This document shows, one piece after another, positions 1-12,868 of a DNA stretch of 64,000 nt; the stretch's first letter is position 1, and every line of letters begins with the position of its first letter. This stretch comes from Micromussa lordhowensis (Eukaryota; Cnidaria; Anthozoa; Scleractinia; Lobophylliidae). The stretch spans positions 4,342,894-4,406,893 of the forward strand of contig OZ026597.1 in the NCBI GenBank assembly GCA_964020085.1, read 5' to 3'. The notes beneath the pieces were generated by a model. It was not told where the DNA came from. It searched no databases and saw only the letters and a list, made by a program, of their open reading frames with translations. The position numbers were made by a program, and so were the translations under genes.

Positions 1-2600
1 TTGGTCCCCCCTTGGCGAAATCTCAGAAAATGGCCGATTTAGGTCTCCTTGGCAAATTTGTCATAACTCGGCTCTACGGGCACTTATGGAGGCGCAAGTT
101 GCAGCAAAATGTTCCTCTATGATTGCACTTTAAGTGCATACTAATTAGGAGATGATGCGATTTGCGCCAAGGTGGTTTTGAAGCCCGTATAGTCGGCCTA
201 CTTTTTTGAGCATTTTTCCTTGGTCCCCCCTTGGCAAAACCTCAGAAAATGGCCGATTAAGGAATCTTTGGCAAATTTGTCATAACTCGGCTCTGCGGGC
301 ACTTATGAAGGCGCAAGTTGCAGCAAAATGTTCCTCTATGATTGCACTTTAAGTGCATACTAATAAGGACATGATGCGATTTGCGTCAGGGTTTTTTTGA
401 AGCCCGTATAGTTGGCCTACTTTTTTGAGCATTTTCCCTTGGTCCCCCCTTGGCAAAATCTCAGAAAATGGCCGATTTAGGTCTCCTTGGCAAATTTGTC
501 ATAACTCGGCTCTACGGGCCCTTATGGAGGCGCAAGTTGCAGCAAAATGTTCCCCTATGACTGCACTTTAAGTGCATACTAATTTCGAGATGATGCGATT
601 TGCGCCAGGGTGTTTTTTAAGCCCTGATAGTCGGCCTACTTTTTTGAGCATTTTCCCTTGGTCCCCCCTTGGCAAAATCTCAGAAAATGGCCGATTTAGG
701 TCTCCTTGGCAAATTTGTCATAACTCGGCTCTACGGGCACTTATGGAGGCGCAAGTTGCAGCAAAATGTTCCTCTATGATTGCACTTTAAGTGCATGCTA
801 ATTAGGAGATGATGCTATTTGCGCCAAGGTGGTTTCGAAGCCCGTATAGTCGGCCTACTTTTTTGAGCATTTTTCGTTGGTCCCCCCTTGGCAAAATCTC
901 AGAAAATGGCCGATTTAGGTCTCTTTGGCAAATTTGTCATAACTCGGCTCTACGGGCACTTATGAAGGCGCAAGTTGCAGCAAAATGTTCCTCTATGATT
1001 GCACTTTAAGTGCATACTAATAAGGACATGATACGATTTGCGCCAGGGTGTTTTTGAAGCCCGTATAGTTGGCCTACTTTTTTGAGCATTTTCCCTTGGT
1101 CCCCCTTGGCAAAATCTCAGAAAATGTCCGATTTAGGTCTCCTTGGCAAATTTGTCATAACTCGGCTCTACGGGCACTTATGGAGGCGCAAGTTGCCGCA
1201 AAATGTTCCCCTATGATTGCACTTTAAGTGCATACTAATTTAAAGATGATGCGATTTGCGCCAGGGTGTTTTTTAAGCCTTGATAGTCGGCCTACTTTTT
1301 TGAGCATTTTCCCTTGGTCCCCCCTTGGCAAAATCTCAGAAAATGGCCGATTTAGGTCTCCTTGGCAAATTTGTCATAACTCGGCTCTACGGGCACTTAT
1401 GGAGGCGCAAGTTGCAGCAAAATGTTCCCCTATGATTGCACTTTAAGTGCATACTAATTTCGAGATGATGCGATTTGCGCCAGGATGTTTTTTAAGCCCT
1501 GATAGTCGGCCTACTTTTTTGAGCATTTTCCCTTGGTCCCCCCTTGGCGAAATCTCAGAAAATGGCCGATTTAGGTCTCCTTGGCAAATTTGTCATAACT
1601 CGGCTCTACGGGCACTTATGGAGGCGCAAGTTGCAGCAAAATGTTCCTCTATGATTGCACTTTAAGTGCATACTAATTAGGAGATGATGCGATTTGCGCC
1701 AAGGTGGTTTTGAAGCCCGTATAGTCGGCCTACTTTTTTGAGCATTTTTCCTTGGTCCCCCCTTGGCAAAACCTCAGAAAATGGCCGATTAAGGAATCTT
1801 TGGCAAATTTGTCATAACTCGGCTCTGCGGGCACTTATGAAGGCGCAAGTTGCAGCAAAATGTTCCTCTATGATTGCACTTTAAGTGCATACTAATAAGG
1901 ACATGATGCGATTTGCGTCAGGGTTTTTTTGAAGCCCGTATAGTTGGCCTACTTTTTTGAGCATTTTCCCTTGGTCCCCCCTTGGCAAAATCTCAGAAAA
2001 TGGCCGATTTAGGTCTCCTTGGCAAATTTGTCATAACTCGGCTCTACGGGCACTTATGGAGGCGCAAGTTGCAGCAAAATGTTCCCCTATGACTGCACTT
2101 TAAGTGCATACTAATTTCGAGATGATGCGATTTGCGCCAGGGTGTTTTTTAAGCCCTGATAGTCGGCCTACTTTTTTGAGCATTTTCCCTTGGTCCCCCC
2201 TTGGCAAAATCTCAGAAAATGGCCGATTTAGGTCTCCTTGGCAAATTTGTCATAACTCGGCTCTACGGGCACTTATGGAGGCGCAAGTTGCAGCAAAATG
2301 TTCCTCTATGATTGCACTTTAAGTGCATGCTAATTAGGAGATGATGCGATTTGCGCCAAGGTGGTTTCGAAGCCCGTATAGTCGGCCTACTTTTTTGAGC
2401 ATTTTTCGTTGGTCCCCCCTTGGCAAAATCTCAGAAAATGGCCGATTTAGGTCTCTTTGGCAAATTTGTCATAACTCGGCTCTACGGGCACTTATGAAGG
2501 CGCAAGTTGCAGCAAAATGTTCCTCTATGATTGCACTTTAAGTGCATACTAATAAGGACATGATGCGATTTGCGCCAGGGTGTTTTTGAAGCCCGTATAG
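1..2600 (+). repeat. 7-monomer block duplication, offset 1532 bp
   Basis: The sequence from 1 to about 1030 reappears from 1533 to about 2562. Shared rare variants include GGCCGATTAAGGAATC (251 and 1783), TCTGCGGGC, GCGTCAGGGTTTTTTT and GTGCATGCTAATTAGG (791 and 2323). One difference seen is CCCTTATGG versus CACTTATGG near 520/2052. A related part recurs around 5821. The two copies diverge after about 2563. Confidence 0.9.
124..138. other. 15-bp dyad in each monomer (representative copy)
   Basis: TGCACTTTAAGTGCA is a perfect inverted repeat with 7-base arms and a single central T. It recurs in most monomers at the same phase. Some subtypes break it (GCACGTTAGGTGCA, GCCTGTTAAGTGC, GCACTTGAAGTGC, AAGTGAATAC). 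It could be a protein-binding dyad or simply inherited sequence; the sequence cannot decide. The central TAA ends the commonest plus-strand open frame. Confidence 0.6.
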
Positions 2601-2859
2601 TCGGCCTACTTTTTTGAGCATTTTCCTTTGGTCCCCCTTGGCGAAATCTCAGAAAATGGCCGATTTAGGTCTCCTTGGCAAATTTGTCATAACTCGGCTC
2701 TACGGGCACTTATGGAGGCGCAAGTTGCAGCAAAATGTTTCTCTACGATTGCACTTTAAGTGCATACTAATTAGGAGATGATGCGATTCGCGCCAGGGTG
2801 GTTTAGAAGCCCGTATAGTCGGCCTACTTTTTTGAGCGTTTTCCCTAGGTCCCCCTTGG

Positions 2860-4945
2860 CAAAATCTCAGAAAATGGCCGATTTAGGTCTCCTTGGCAAA
2901 TTTGTCATAACTCGGCTCTACGGGCACTTATGGAGGCGCAAGTTGCAGCAAAATGTTTCTCTACGATTGCACTTTAAGTGCATACTAATTAGGAGATGAT
3001 GCGATTTGCGCCAGGGTGGTTTTGAAGCCCGTATAGTCGGCCTACTTTTTTGAGCGTTTTCCCTAGGTCCCCCTTGGCAAAATCTCAGAAAATGGCCGAC
3101 TTAGGTCTCCTTGGCAAATTTGTCATAACTCGGCTCTACGGGCACTTATGGAGGCGCAAGTTGCAGCAAAATGTTCCTCTATGATTGCACTTTAAGTGCA
3201 TACTATATAGGAGATGATGCGATTTGCGCCAGGGTGTTTTTGAAGCCCGTATAGTCGGCCTACTTTTTTGAGCAATTTCCCTTGGTCCCCTCTTGGCGAA
3301 ATCTCAGAAAATGGCCGATTTAAGTCTCCTTGGCGAATTTGTCATAACTCGGCTCTACGGGCACTTATGGATACACAACATGCAGCAAAATGTTCCTCTT
3401 TGATTGCACTTTAAGTGGATACTAATTAGGAGATGATGCGATTTGCGCCAGGGTGTTTTTGAAGCCCGTATAGTCGGCCTACTTTTTTTAACCATTTTCC
3501 CTTGGTCCCCCTTGGCGAAATCTCAGAAAATGGCCGATTTAGGTCTCCTTGGCAAATTTGTCATAACTCGGCTCTACGGGCACTTATGGAGGCGCAAGTT
3601 GCAGCAAAATGTTTCTCTACGATTGCACTTTAAGTGCATACTAATTAGGAGATGATGCGATTTGCGCCAGGGTGGTTTTGAAGCCCGTATAGTCGGCCTA
3701 CTTTTTTGAGCGTTTTCCCTAGGTCCCCCTTGGCAAAATCTCAGAAAATGGCCGATTTAGGTCTCCTTGGCAAATTTGTCATAACTCGGCTCTACGGGCA
3801 CTTATGGAGGCGCAAGTTGCAGCAAAATGTTCCTCTATGATTGCACTTTAAGAGCATACTAATTAGGAGATGATGCGATTTGCGCCAGGGTGTTTTTGAA
3901 GCCCGTATAGTTGGCCTACTTTTTTGAGCATTTTCCCTTGGTCCCCTCTTGGCAAAATCTCAGAAAATGGCCGATTTAGGTCTCCTTGGCAAATTTGTCA
4001 TAACTCGGCTCTACGGGCACTTATGGAGGCGCAAGTTGCAGCAAAATGTTTCTCTACGATTGCACTTTAAGTGCATACTAATTAGGAGATGATGCGATTT
4101 GCGCCAGGGTGGTTTTGAAGCCCGTATAGTCGGCCTACTTTTTTGAGCGTTTTCCCTAGGTCCCCCTTGGCAAAATCTCAGAAAATGGCCGACTTAGGTC
4201 TCCTTGGCAAATTTGTCATAACTCGGCTCTACGGGCACTTATGGAGGCGCAAGTTGCAGCAAAATGTTCCTCTATGATTGCACTTTAAGTGCATACTATA
4301 TAGGAGATGATGCGATTTGCGCCAGGGTGTTTTTGAAGCCCGTATAGTCGGCCTACTTTTTTGAGCAATTTCCCTTGGTCCCCTCTTGGCGAAATCTCAG
4401 AAAATGGCCGATTTAAGTCTCCTTGGCGAATTTGTCATAACTCGGCTCTACGGGCACTTATGGATACACAACATGCAGCAAAATGTTCCTCTTTGATTGC
4501 ACTTTAAGTGGATACTAATTAGGAGATGATGCGATTTGCGCCAGGGTGTTTTTGAAGCCCGTATAGTCGGCCTACTTTTTTTAACCATTTTCCCTTGGTC
4601 CCCCTTGGCGAAATCTCAGAAAATGGCCGATTTAGGTCTCCTTGGCAAATTTGTCATAACTCGGCTCTACGGGCACTTATGGAGGCGCAAGTTGCAGCAA
4701 AATGTTTCTCTACGATTGCACTTTAAGTGCATACTAATTAGGAGATGATGCGATTTGCGCCAGGGTGGTTTTGAAGCCCGTATAGTCGGCCTACTTTTTT
4801 GAGCGTTTTCCCTAGGTCCCCCTTGGCAAAATCTCAGAAAATGGCCGATTTAGGTCTCCTTGGCAAATTTGTCATAACTCGGCTCTACGGGCACTTATGG
4901 AGGCGCAAGTTGCAGCAAAATGTTCCTCTATGATTGCACTTTAAG
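2860..4945 (+). repeat. 5-monomer block duplication, offset 1093 bp
   Basis: About 2860-3852 and 3953-4945 are near-identical, sharing GGCCGACTTAGG, ACTATATAGG, GGATACACAACATGC (3370 and 4463), AAGTGGATAC and TTTTTTTAACC. The copies diverge at both edges (CCCTAGG versus CCCTTGG before; AAGAGCATAC versus AAGTGCATATT after). Part of the block occurs a third time near 7000-7400, 2625 bp (12 monomers) after the second copy. Confidence 0.9.
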
Positions 4946-7569
4946 TGCATATTAATTGAGAGATAATGCGATTTGCGCCAGGGTGTTTTTGAAGCCCGTA
5001 TAGTTGGCCTACTTTTTTGAGCATTTTCCCTTGGTCCCCCCTTGGCAAAATCTCAGAAAATGGCCGATTTAGGTCTCCTTGGCAAATTTGTCATAACTCG
5101 GCTCTACGGGCACTTATGGAGGCGCAAGTTGCAGCAAAATGTTCCCCTATGATTGCACTTTAAGTGCATTTTAATTTCGAGATGATGCGATTTGCGCCAG
5201 GATGTTTTTTAAGCCCTGATAGTCGGCCTACTTTTTTGAGCATTTTCCCTTGGTCCCCCCTTGGCGAAATCTCAGAAAATGGCCGATTTAGGTCTCCTTG
5301 GCAAATTTGTCATAACTCGGCTCTACGGGCACTTATGGAGGCGCAAGTTGCAGCAAAATGTTCCTCTATGATTGCACTTTAAGTGCATACTAATTATGAG
5401 ATGATGCGATTTGCGCCAAGGTGGTTTTTAAGCCCGTATAGTCGGCCTACTTTTTTGAGCATTTTTCCTTGGTCCCCCCTTGGCAAAATCTCAGAAAATG
5501 GCCGATTAAGGTCTCTTTGGAAAATTTGTCATAACTCGGCTCTACGGGCACTTATGAAGGCGCAAGTTGCAGGAAAATGTTCCTCTATGATTGCACTTTA
5601 AGTGCATACTAATAAGGACATGATGCGATTTGCGTCAGGGTTTTTTTGAAGCCCATATAGTCGGCCTACATTTTTGAGCATTTTCCTTTGGTCCCCCCTT
5701 GGCAAAATCTCAGAAAATGGCCGATTTAGGTCTCCTTGGCAAATTTGTCATAACTCGGCTCTACGGGCCCTTATGGAGGCGCAAGTTGCAGCAAAATGTT
5801 CCTCTATGATTGCACTTTAAGTGCATGCTAATTAGGAGATGATGCGATTTGCGCCAAGGTGGTTTCAAAGCCCGTATAGTCGGCCTACTTTTTTGAGCAT
5901 TTTTCGTTGGTCCCCCCTTGGCAAAATCTTAGAAAATGGCCGATTTAGGTCTCTTTGGCAAATTTGTCATAACTCGGCTCTACGGGCACTTATGAAGGCG
6001 CAAGTTGCAGCAAAATGTTCCTCTATGATTGCACTTTAAGTGCATACTAATAAGGACATGATGCGATTTGCGCCAGGGTGTTTTTGAAGCCCGTATAGTT
6101 GGCCTACTTTTTTGAGCATTTTCCCTTGGTCCCCCCTTGGCAAAATCTCAGAAAATGGCCGATTTAGGTCTCCTTGGCAAATTTGTCATAACTCGGCTCT
6201 ACGGGCACTTATGGAGGCGCAAGTTGCAGCAAAATGTTTCTCTACGATTGCACTTTAAGTGCATACTAATTAGGAGATGATGCGATTTGCGCCAGGGTGG
6301 TTTTGAAGCCCGTATAGTCGGCCTACTTTTTTGAGCGTTTTCCCTAGGTCCCCCTTGGCAAAATCTCAGAAAATGGCCGACTTAGGTCTCCTTGGCAAAT
6401 TTGTCATAACTCGGCTCTACGGGCACTTATGGAGGCGCAAGTTGCAGCAAAATGTTCCTCTATGATTGCACTTTAAGTGCATACTATATAGGAGATGATG
6501 CGATTTGCGCCAGGGTGTTTTTGAAGCCCGTATAGTTGGCCTACTTTTTTGAGCATTTTCCCTTGGTCCCCCCTTGGCAAAATCTCAGAAAATGGCCGAT
6601 TTAGGTCTCCTTGGCAAATTTGTCATAACTCGGCTCTACGGGCACTAATGGAGGCGCAAGTTGCAGCAAAATGTTCCCCTATGATTGCACTTTAAGTGCA
6701 TGCTAATTTCGAGATGATGCGATTTGCGCCAGGGTGTTTTTTAAGCCCTGATAGTCGGCCTACTTTTGTGAGCATTTTCCCTTGGTCCCCCCTTGGCAAA
6801 ATCTCAGAAAATGGCCGATTTAGTCTCCTTGGCAAATTTGTCATAACTCGGCTCTACGGGCACTTACGGAGGCGCAAGTTGCAGCAAAATGTTTCTCTAT
6901 GATTGCACTTTAAGTGCATACTAATTTGGAGATGATGCGATTTGCGCCAGGGTGTTTTTGAAGCCCGTATAGTCGGCCTACTTTTTTGAGCAATTTCCCT
7001 TGGTCCCCTCTTGGCGAAATCTCAGAAAATGGCCGATTTAAGTCTCCTTGGCGAATTTGTCATAACTCGGCTCTACGGGCACTTATGGATACACAACATG
7101 CAGCAAAATGTTCCTCTTTGATTGCACTTTAAGTGGATACTAATTAGGAGATGATGCGATTTGCGCCAGGGTGTTTTTGAAGCCCGTATAGTCGGCCTAC
7201 TTTTTTTAACCATTTTCCCTTGGTCCCCCTTGGCGAAATCTCAGAAAATGGCCGATTTAGGTCTCCTTGGCAAATTTGTCATAACTCGGCTCTACGGGCA
7301 CTTATGGAGGCGCAAGTTGCAGCAAAATGTTTCTCTACGATTGCACTTTAAGTGCATACTAATTAGGAGATGATGCGATTTGCGCCAGGGTGGTTTTGTA
7401 GCCCGTATATTCGGCCTACTTTTTTGAGCGTTTTCCCTAGGTCCCCCTTGGCAAAATCTCAGAAAATGGCCGATTTAGGTCTCCTTGGCAAATTTGTCAT
7501 AACTCGGCTCTACGGGCACTTATGGAGGCGCAAGTTGCAGCAAAATGTTCCTCTATGATTGCACTTTAA

Positions 7570-8450
7570 GTGCATACTAATTAGGAGATGATGCGATTTG
7601 CGCCAAGGTGGTTTTGAAGCCCGTATAGTCGGCCTACTTTTTTGAGCATTTTTCCTTGGTCCCCCCTTGGCAAAATCTCAGAAAATGGCCGATTTAGGTC
7701 TCTTTGGCAAATTTGTCATAACTCGGCTCTACGGGCACTTATGAAGGCGCAAGTTGCAGCAAAATGTTCCTCTATGATTGCACTTTAAGTGCACACTAAT
7801 AAGGACATGATGCGATTTGCGCCAGGGTGTTTTTGAAGCCCGTATAGTTGGCCTACTTTTTTGAGCATTTTCCCTTGGTCCCCCCTTGGCAAAATCTCAG
7901 AAAATGGCCGATTTAGGTCTCCTTGGCAAATTTCTCATAACTCGGCTCTACGGGCACTTATGGAGGCGCAAGTTGCAGCAAAATGTTCCTCTATGATTGC
8001 ACTTTAAGTGCATACTAATTAGGAGATGATGCGATTTGCGCCAAGGTGGTTTTGAAGCCCGTATAGTCGGCCTACTTTTTTGAGCATTTTTCCTTGGTCC
8101 CCCCTTGGCAAAATCTCAGAAAATGGCCGATTTAGGTCTCTTTGGCAAATTTGTCATAACTCGGCTCTACGGGCACTTATGAAGGCGCAAGTTGCAGCAA
8201 AATGTTCCTCTATGATTGCACTTTAAGTGCACACTAATAAGGACATGATGCGATTTGCGCCAGGGTGTTTTTGAAGCCCGTATAGTTGGCCTACTTTTTT
8301 GAGCATTTTCCCTTGGTCCCCCCTTGGCAAAATCTCAGAAAATGGCCGATTTAGGTCTCCTTGGCAAATTTGTCATAACTCGGCTCTACGGGCACTTATG
8401 GAGGCGCAAGTTGCAGCAAAATGTTTCTCTACGATTGCACTTTAAGTGCA
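7570..8450 (+). repeat. 2-monomer tandem duplication, 438 bp period
   Basis: A dimer consisting of a CCAAGGTGGTTTTG monomer and a GTGCACACTAATAAGGACATG monomer is present twice. The marker GCACACTAAT lies at 7791 and 8229. The copies are nearly identical, indicating a recent local duplication. Confidence 0.88.
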
Positions 8451-11400
8451 TACTAATTAGGAGATGATGCGATTTGCGCCAGGGTGTTTTTGAAGACCGT
8501 ATAGTCGGCCTACCTTTTTGAGCATTTTCCCTTGGTCCCCCTTGGCGAAATCTCAGAAAATGGCCGATTTAGGTCTCCTTGGCAAATTTGTCATAACTCG
8601 GCTCTACGGGCACTTATGGAGGCGCAAGTTGCAGCAAAATATTTCTCTACGATTGCACTTTAAGTGCATACTAATTAGGAGATGATGCGATTTGCGCCAG
8701 GGTGGTTTTGAAGCCCGTATAGTCGGCCTACTTTTTTAAGCGTTTTCCCTAGGTCCCCCTTGGCAAAATCTCAGAAAATGGCCGATTTAGGTCTCCTTGG
8801 CAAATTTGTCATAACTCGGCTCTACGGGCACTTATGGAGGCGCAAGTTGCAGCAAAATGTTCCTCTATGATTGCACTTTAAGTGCATACTAATTAGGAGA
8901 TGATGCGATTTGCGCCAAGGTGGTTTTGAAGCCCGTATAGTCGGCCTACTTTTTTGAGCATTTTCCCTTGGTCCCCCCTTGGCAAAATCTCAGAAAATGG
9001 CCGATTTAGGTCTCCTTGGCAAATTTGTCATAACTCGGCTCTACGGGCACTTATGGAGGCGCAAGTTGCAGCAAAATGTTTCTCTACGATTGCACTTTAA
9101 GTGCATAGTAATTAGGAGATGATGCGATTCGCGCCAGGGTGGTTTTGAAGCCCGTATAGTCGGCCTACTTTTTTGAGCGTTTTCCCTAGGTCCCCCTTGG
9201 CAAAATCTCAGAAAATGGCCGATTTAGGTCTCCTTGGCAAATTTGTCATAACTCGGCTCTACGGGCACTTATGGAGGCGCAAGTTGCAGCAAAATGTTCC
9301 TCTATGATTGCACTTTAAGTGCATACTAATAAGGAGATGATGCGATTTGCGCCAGGGTGTTTTTGAAGCCCGTATAGTTGGCCTACTTTTTTGAGCATTT
9401 TCCCTTGGTCCCCCCTTCGCAAAATCTCAGAAAATGGCCGATTTAATTCTCCTTGGCAAATTTGTCATAACTCGGCTCTACGGGCACTTACGGAGGCGCA
9501 AGTTGCAGCAAAATGTTCCTCTATGATTGCACTTTAAGTGCATACTAATAAGGAGATGATGCGATTTGCGCCAGGGTGTTTTTGAAGCCCGTATAGTCGG
9601 CCTACTTTTTTGAGCATTTTCCCTTGGTCCCCCCTTGGCAAAATCTCAGAAAATGGCCGATTTAGGTCTCCTTGGCAAATTTGTCATAACTCGGCTCTAC
9701 GGGAACTTACGGAGGCGCAAGTTGCAGCAAAATGTTTCTCTATGATTGTACTTTAAGTGCATACTAATTTGGAGATGATGCGATTTGCGCCAGGGTGTTT
9801 TTGAAGCCCGTATAGTCGGCCTACTTTTTTGAGCAATTTCCCTTGGTCCCCTCTTGGCGAAATCTCAGAAAATGGCCGATTTAAGTCTCCTTGGCTAATT
9901 TGTCATAACTCGGCTCTACTGGCACTTATGGATACACAACATGCAGCAAAATGTGCCTCTTTCATTGCACTTTAAGTGCATACTAATTAGGAAATGATGC
10001 GATTTGCGCCAGGGTGTTTTTGAAGCCCGTATAGTCGGCCTACTTTTTTGAGCATTTTCCCTTGGTCCCCCTTGGCGAAATCTCAGAAAATGGCCGATTT
10101 AGGTCTCCTTGGCAAATTTGTCATAACTCGGCTCTACGGGCACTTATGGAGGCGCAAGTTGCAGCAAAATGTTTCTCTACGATTGCACTTTAAGTGCATA
10201 CTAATTAGGAGATGATGCGATTTGCGCCAGGGTGTTTTTGAAGCCCGTATATTTGGCCTACTTTTTTGAGCATTTTCCCTTGGTCCCCCCTTGGCAAAAT
10301 CTCAGAAAATGGCCGATTTAGGTCTCCTTGGCAAATTTGTCATAACTCGGCTCTACGGGCACTTATGGAGGCGCAAGTTGGAGCAAAATGTTCTTCTATG
10401 AGTGCACTTTAAGTGCATACTAATTTGGAGATGATGCGATTTGCGCCAGGGTGTTTTTGAAGCCCGTATAGTCGGCCTACTTTTTTGAGCATTTTCCCTT
10501 GGTCCCCCCTTGGCAAAATCTCAGAAAATGGCCGATTTAGGTCTCCTTGGCAAATTTGTCATAACTCGGCTCTACGGGCACTTACGGAGGCGCAAGTTGC
10601 AGCAAAATGTTTCTCTATGATTGCAATTTAAGTGCATACTAATTTGGAGATGATGCGATTTGCGCCAGGGTGTTTTTGAAGCCCGTATAGTCGGCCTACT
10701 TTTTTGAGCATTTTCCTTTGGTCCCCCTTGGCAAAATCTCAGAAAATGGCCGATTTAGGTCTCCTTGGCAAATTTGTCATAACTCGGCTCTACGAGCACT
10801 TATGGATACACAAGTTGCAGCAAAATGTTTCTCTACGATTGCACTTTAAGTGCATACTAATTAGGAGATGATGCGATTTGCGCCAGGGTGGTTTTGAAGC
10901 CCGTATAGTCGGCCTACTTTTTTGAGCGTTTTCCCTAGGTCCCCCTTGGCAAAATCTCAGAAAATGGCCGACTTAGGTCTCCTTGGCAAATTTGTCATAA
11001 CTCGGCTCTACGGGCACTTATGGAGGCGCAAGTTGCAGCAAAATGTTCCTCTATGATTGCACTTTAAGTGCATACTAATTAGGAGATGATGCGATTTGCG
11101 CTAGGGTGTTTTTGAAGCCCGTATAGTTGGCCTACTTTTTTGAGCATTTTCCCTTGGTCCCCCCTTGGCAAAATCTCAGAAAATGGCCGATTTAGGTCTC
11201 CTTGGTAAATTTGTCATAACTCGGCGCTACGGGCACTTATGGAGGCGCAAGTTGCAGCAAAATGTTTCCCTATGATTGCACTTTAAGTGCATGCTAATTT
11301 AGAGATGATGCGATTTGCGCCAGGGTGTTTTTTAAGCCCTGATAGTCGGCCTACTTTCTTGAGCATTTTCCCTTGGTCCCCCCTTGGCAAAATCTCAGAA

Positions 11401-12683
11401 AATGGCCGATTTAGGTCTCCTTGGTAAATTTGTCATAACTCGGCTCTACGGGCACTTACGGAGGCGCAAGTTGCAGCAAAATGTTTCTCTATGATTGCAC
11501 TTTAAGTGCATACTAATTTAGAGATGATGCGATTTGCGCCAGGGTGTTTTTGAAGCCCGTATAGTCGGCCTACTTTTTTGAGCAATTTCCCTTGGTCCCC
11601 TCTTGGCGAAATCTCAGAAAATGGCCGATTTAAGTCTCCTTGGCGAATTTGTCATAACTCGGCTCTACGGGCACTTATGGATACACAACATGCAGCAAAA
11701 TGTTCCTCTTTGATTGCACTTTAAGTGCATACTAATTAGGAGATGATGCGATTTGCGCCAGGGTGTTTTTGAAGCCCGTATAGTTGGCCTACTTTTTTGA
11801 GCATTTTCCCTTGGTCCCCCTTGGCGAAATCTCAGAAAATGGCCGATTTAGGTCTCCTTGGCAAATTTGTCATAACTCGGCTCTACGGGCACTTATGGAG
11901 GCGCAAGTTGCAGCAAAATGTTTCTCTACGATTGCACTTTAAGTGCATACTAATTAGGAGATGATGCGATTTGCGCCATGGTGTTTTTGAAGCCCGTATA
12001 GTTGGCCTACTTTTTTGAGGATTTTCCCTTGGTCCCCCCTTGGCAAAATCTCAGAAAATGGACGATTTAGGACTCTTTGGCAAATTTGTCATAACTCGGC
12101 TCTACGGGCACTTATGGAGGCGCAAGTTGGAGCAAAATGTTCTTCTATGAGTGCACTTTAAGTGCATACTAATTTGGAGATAATGCGATTTGCGCCAGGG
12201 TGTTTTTGAAGCCCGTATAGTCGGCCTACTTTTTTGAGCATTTTCCCTTGGTCCCCGTTGGCGAAATCTCAGAAAATGGCCGATTTAGGTCTCCTTGGCA
12301 AATTTGTCATAACTCGGCTCTACGGGCACTTACGGAGGCGCAAGTTGCAGCAAAATGTTTCTCTATGATTGCACTTTAAGTGCATACTAATTTGGAGATG
12401 ATGCGATTTGCGCCAGGGTGTTTTTGAAGCCCGTATAGTCGGCCTACTCTTTTGAGCATTTTCCCTTGGTCCCCCTTGGCGAAATCTCAGAAAATGGCCG
12501 ATTTAGGTCTCCTTGGCAAATTTGTCATAACTCGGCTCTACGGGCACTTATGGAGGCGCAAGTTGCAGCAAAATGTTTCTCTACGATTGCACTTTAAGTG
12601 CATACTAATTAGGAGATGATGCGATTTGCGCCAGGGTGGTTTTGAAGCCCGTATATTCGGCCTACTTTTTTGAGCGTTTTCCC

Positions 12684-12685
12684 TA
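12684..12685. repeat. Target site duplication TA, left
   Basis: TA directly before CAATCCC. The uninterrupted satellite variant reads CCCTAGGTCC with a single TA, so one of the two TAs is the duplication. A TA duplication is typical of Tc1/mariner-type insertion. Confidence 0.8.
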
Positions 12686-12868
12686 CAATCCCAGACAAAA
12701 GAGTTGGGACACGAAGTAAGTTCTCCCCTCCCCCCACTTTCAATGTTGATAATCAGGTGATTTTTTCCCTTTTTGCTGGAAAAAACGCGATATTTCCCAA
12801 CATTGATTAGGGGGGATGGGGGATACGTGATACAGCTCAAGTGTCCCAACTACTTTTGGCCGGGATTG
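12686..12868. mobile_element. 183-bp fold-back MITE-like element, left copy
   Basis: The ends are imperfect inverted repeats of about 28 bp: CAATCCCAGACAAAAG then AGTTGGGACAC on the left, and, on the complement of the right end, CAATCCCGGCCAAAAGT then AGTTGGGACAC. The inside also pairs: TCAATGTTG with CAACATTGA, and the C-rich tract near 12725-12736 with the G-rich tract near 12811-12822. Nearly the whole element can therefore fold into one hairpin. The short size, absence of a gene and flanking TA fit a Tc1/mariner-related MITE. The minus-strand open frame crossing it reads through a hairpin and is not a gene. I do not recognise the family. Confidence 0.85.

Larger units (their letters stand above)
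1..12683 (+). repeat. 219-bp satellite array, left segment
   Basis: About 58 head-to-tail monomers of 218-219 bp, all in one orientation. Taking base 1 as the phase start, landmarks in the first monomer are TTGGTCC (1), GGCCGATTTAGG (31), CATAACTCGGCTCTACGGGC (62), GAGGCGCAAG (90), the dyad TGCACTTTAAGTGCA (124), GATGATGCGATTTGCGCC (152) and CCCGTATAGTCGGCCTAC (186). Each recurs about every 219 bp. Variants common here are GGTGGTTTTGAAGCC with GCGTTTTCCCTAGG, AAGCCCTGATAG, CTAATAAGGACATG and GGATACACAAC. Length differences come mainly from the C tract (five or six Cs). I see no gene in this segment; open frames of 62-73 codons repeat with the monomer and end at the TAA inside the dyad or at frame-specific stops. 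Confidence 0.98.

Noticed and set aside
572..7558. Repeated 62-73-codon plus-strand open frames (MHTNFEMMRFAPG... and MRQGVFEARIVG... types)
   Set aside because: They recur once per 219 bp monomer in two different frames because 219 = 3 x 73. Their starts and stops are fixed by the monomer, 218 bp monomers break the frame, and there is no domain or separate codon signal.
12538..12849. Minus-strand 103-codon frame, and its partner at 14265-14486
   Set aside because: The first crosses the junction from MITE into satellite and both are made of hairpin MITE sequence. The shared residues come from the duplicated 183 bp element, not from a gene family.
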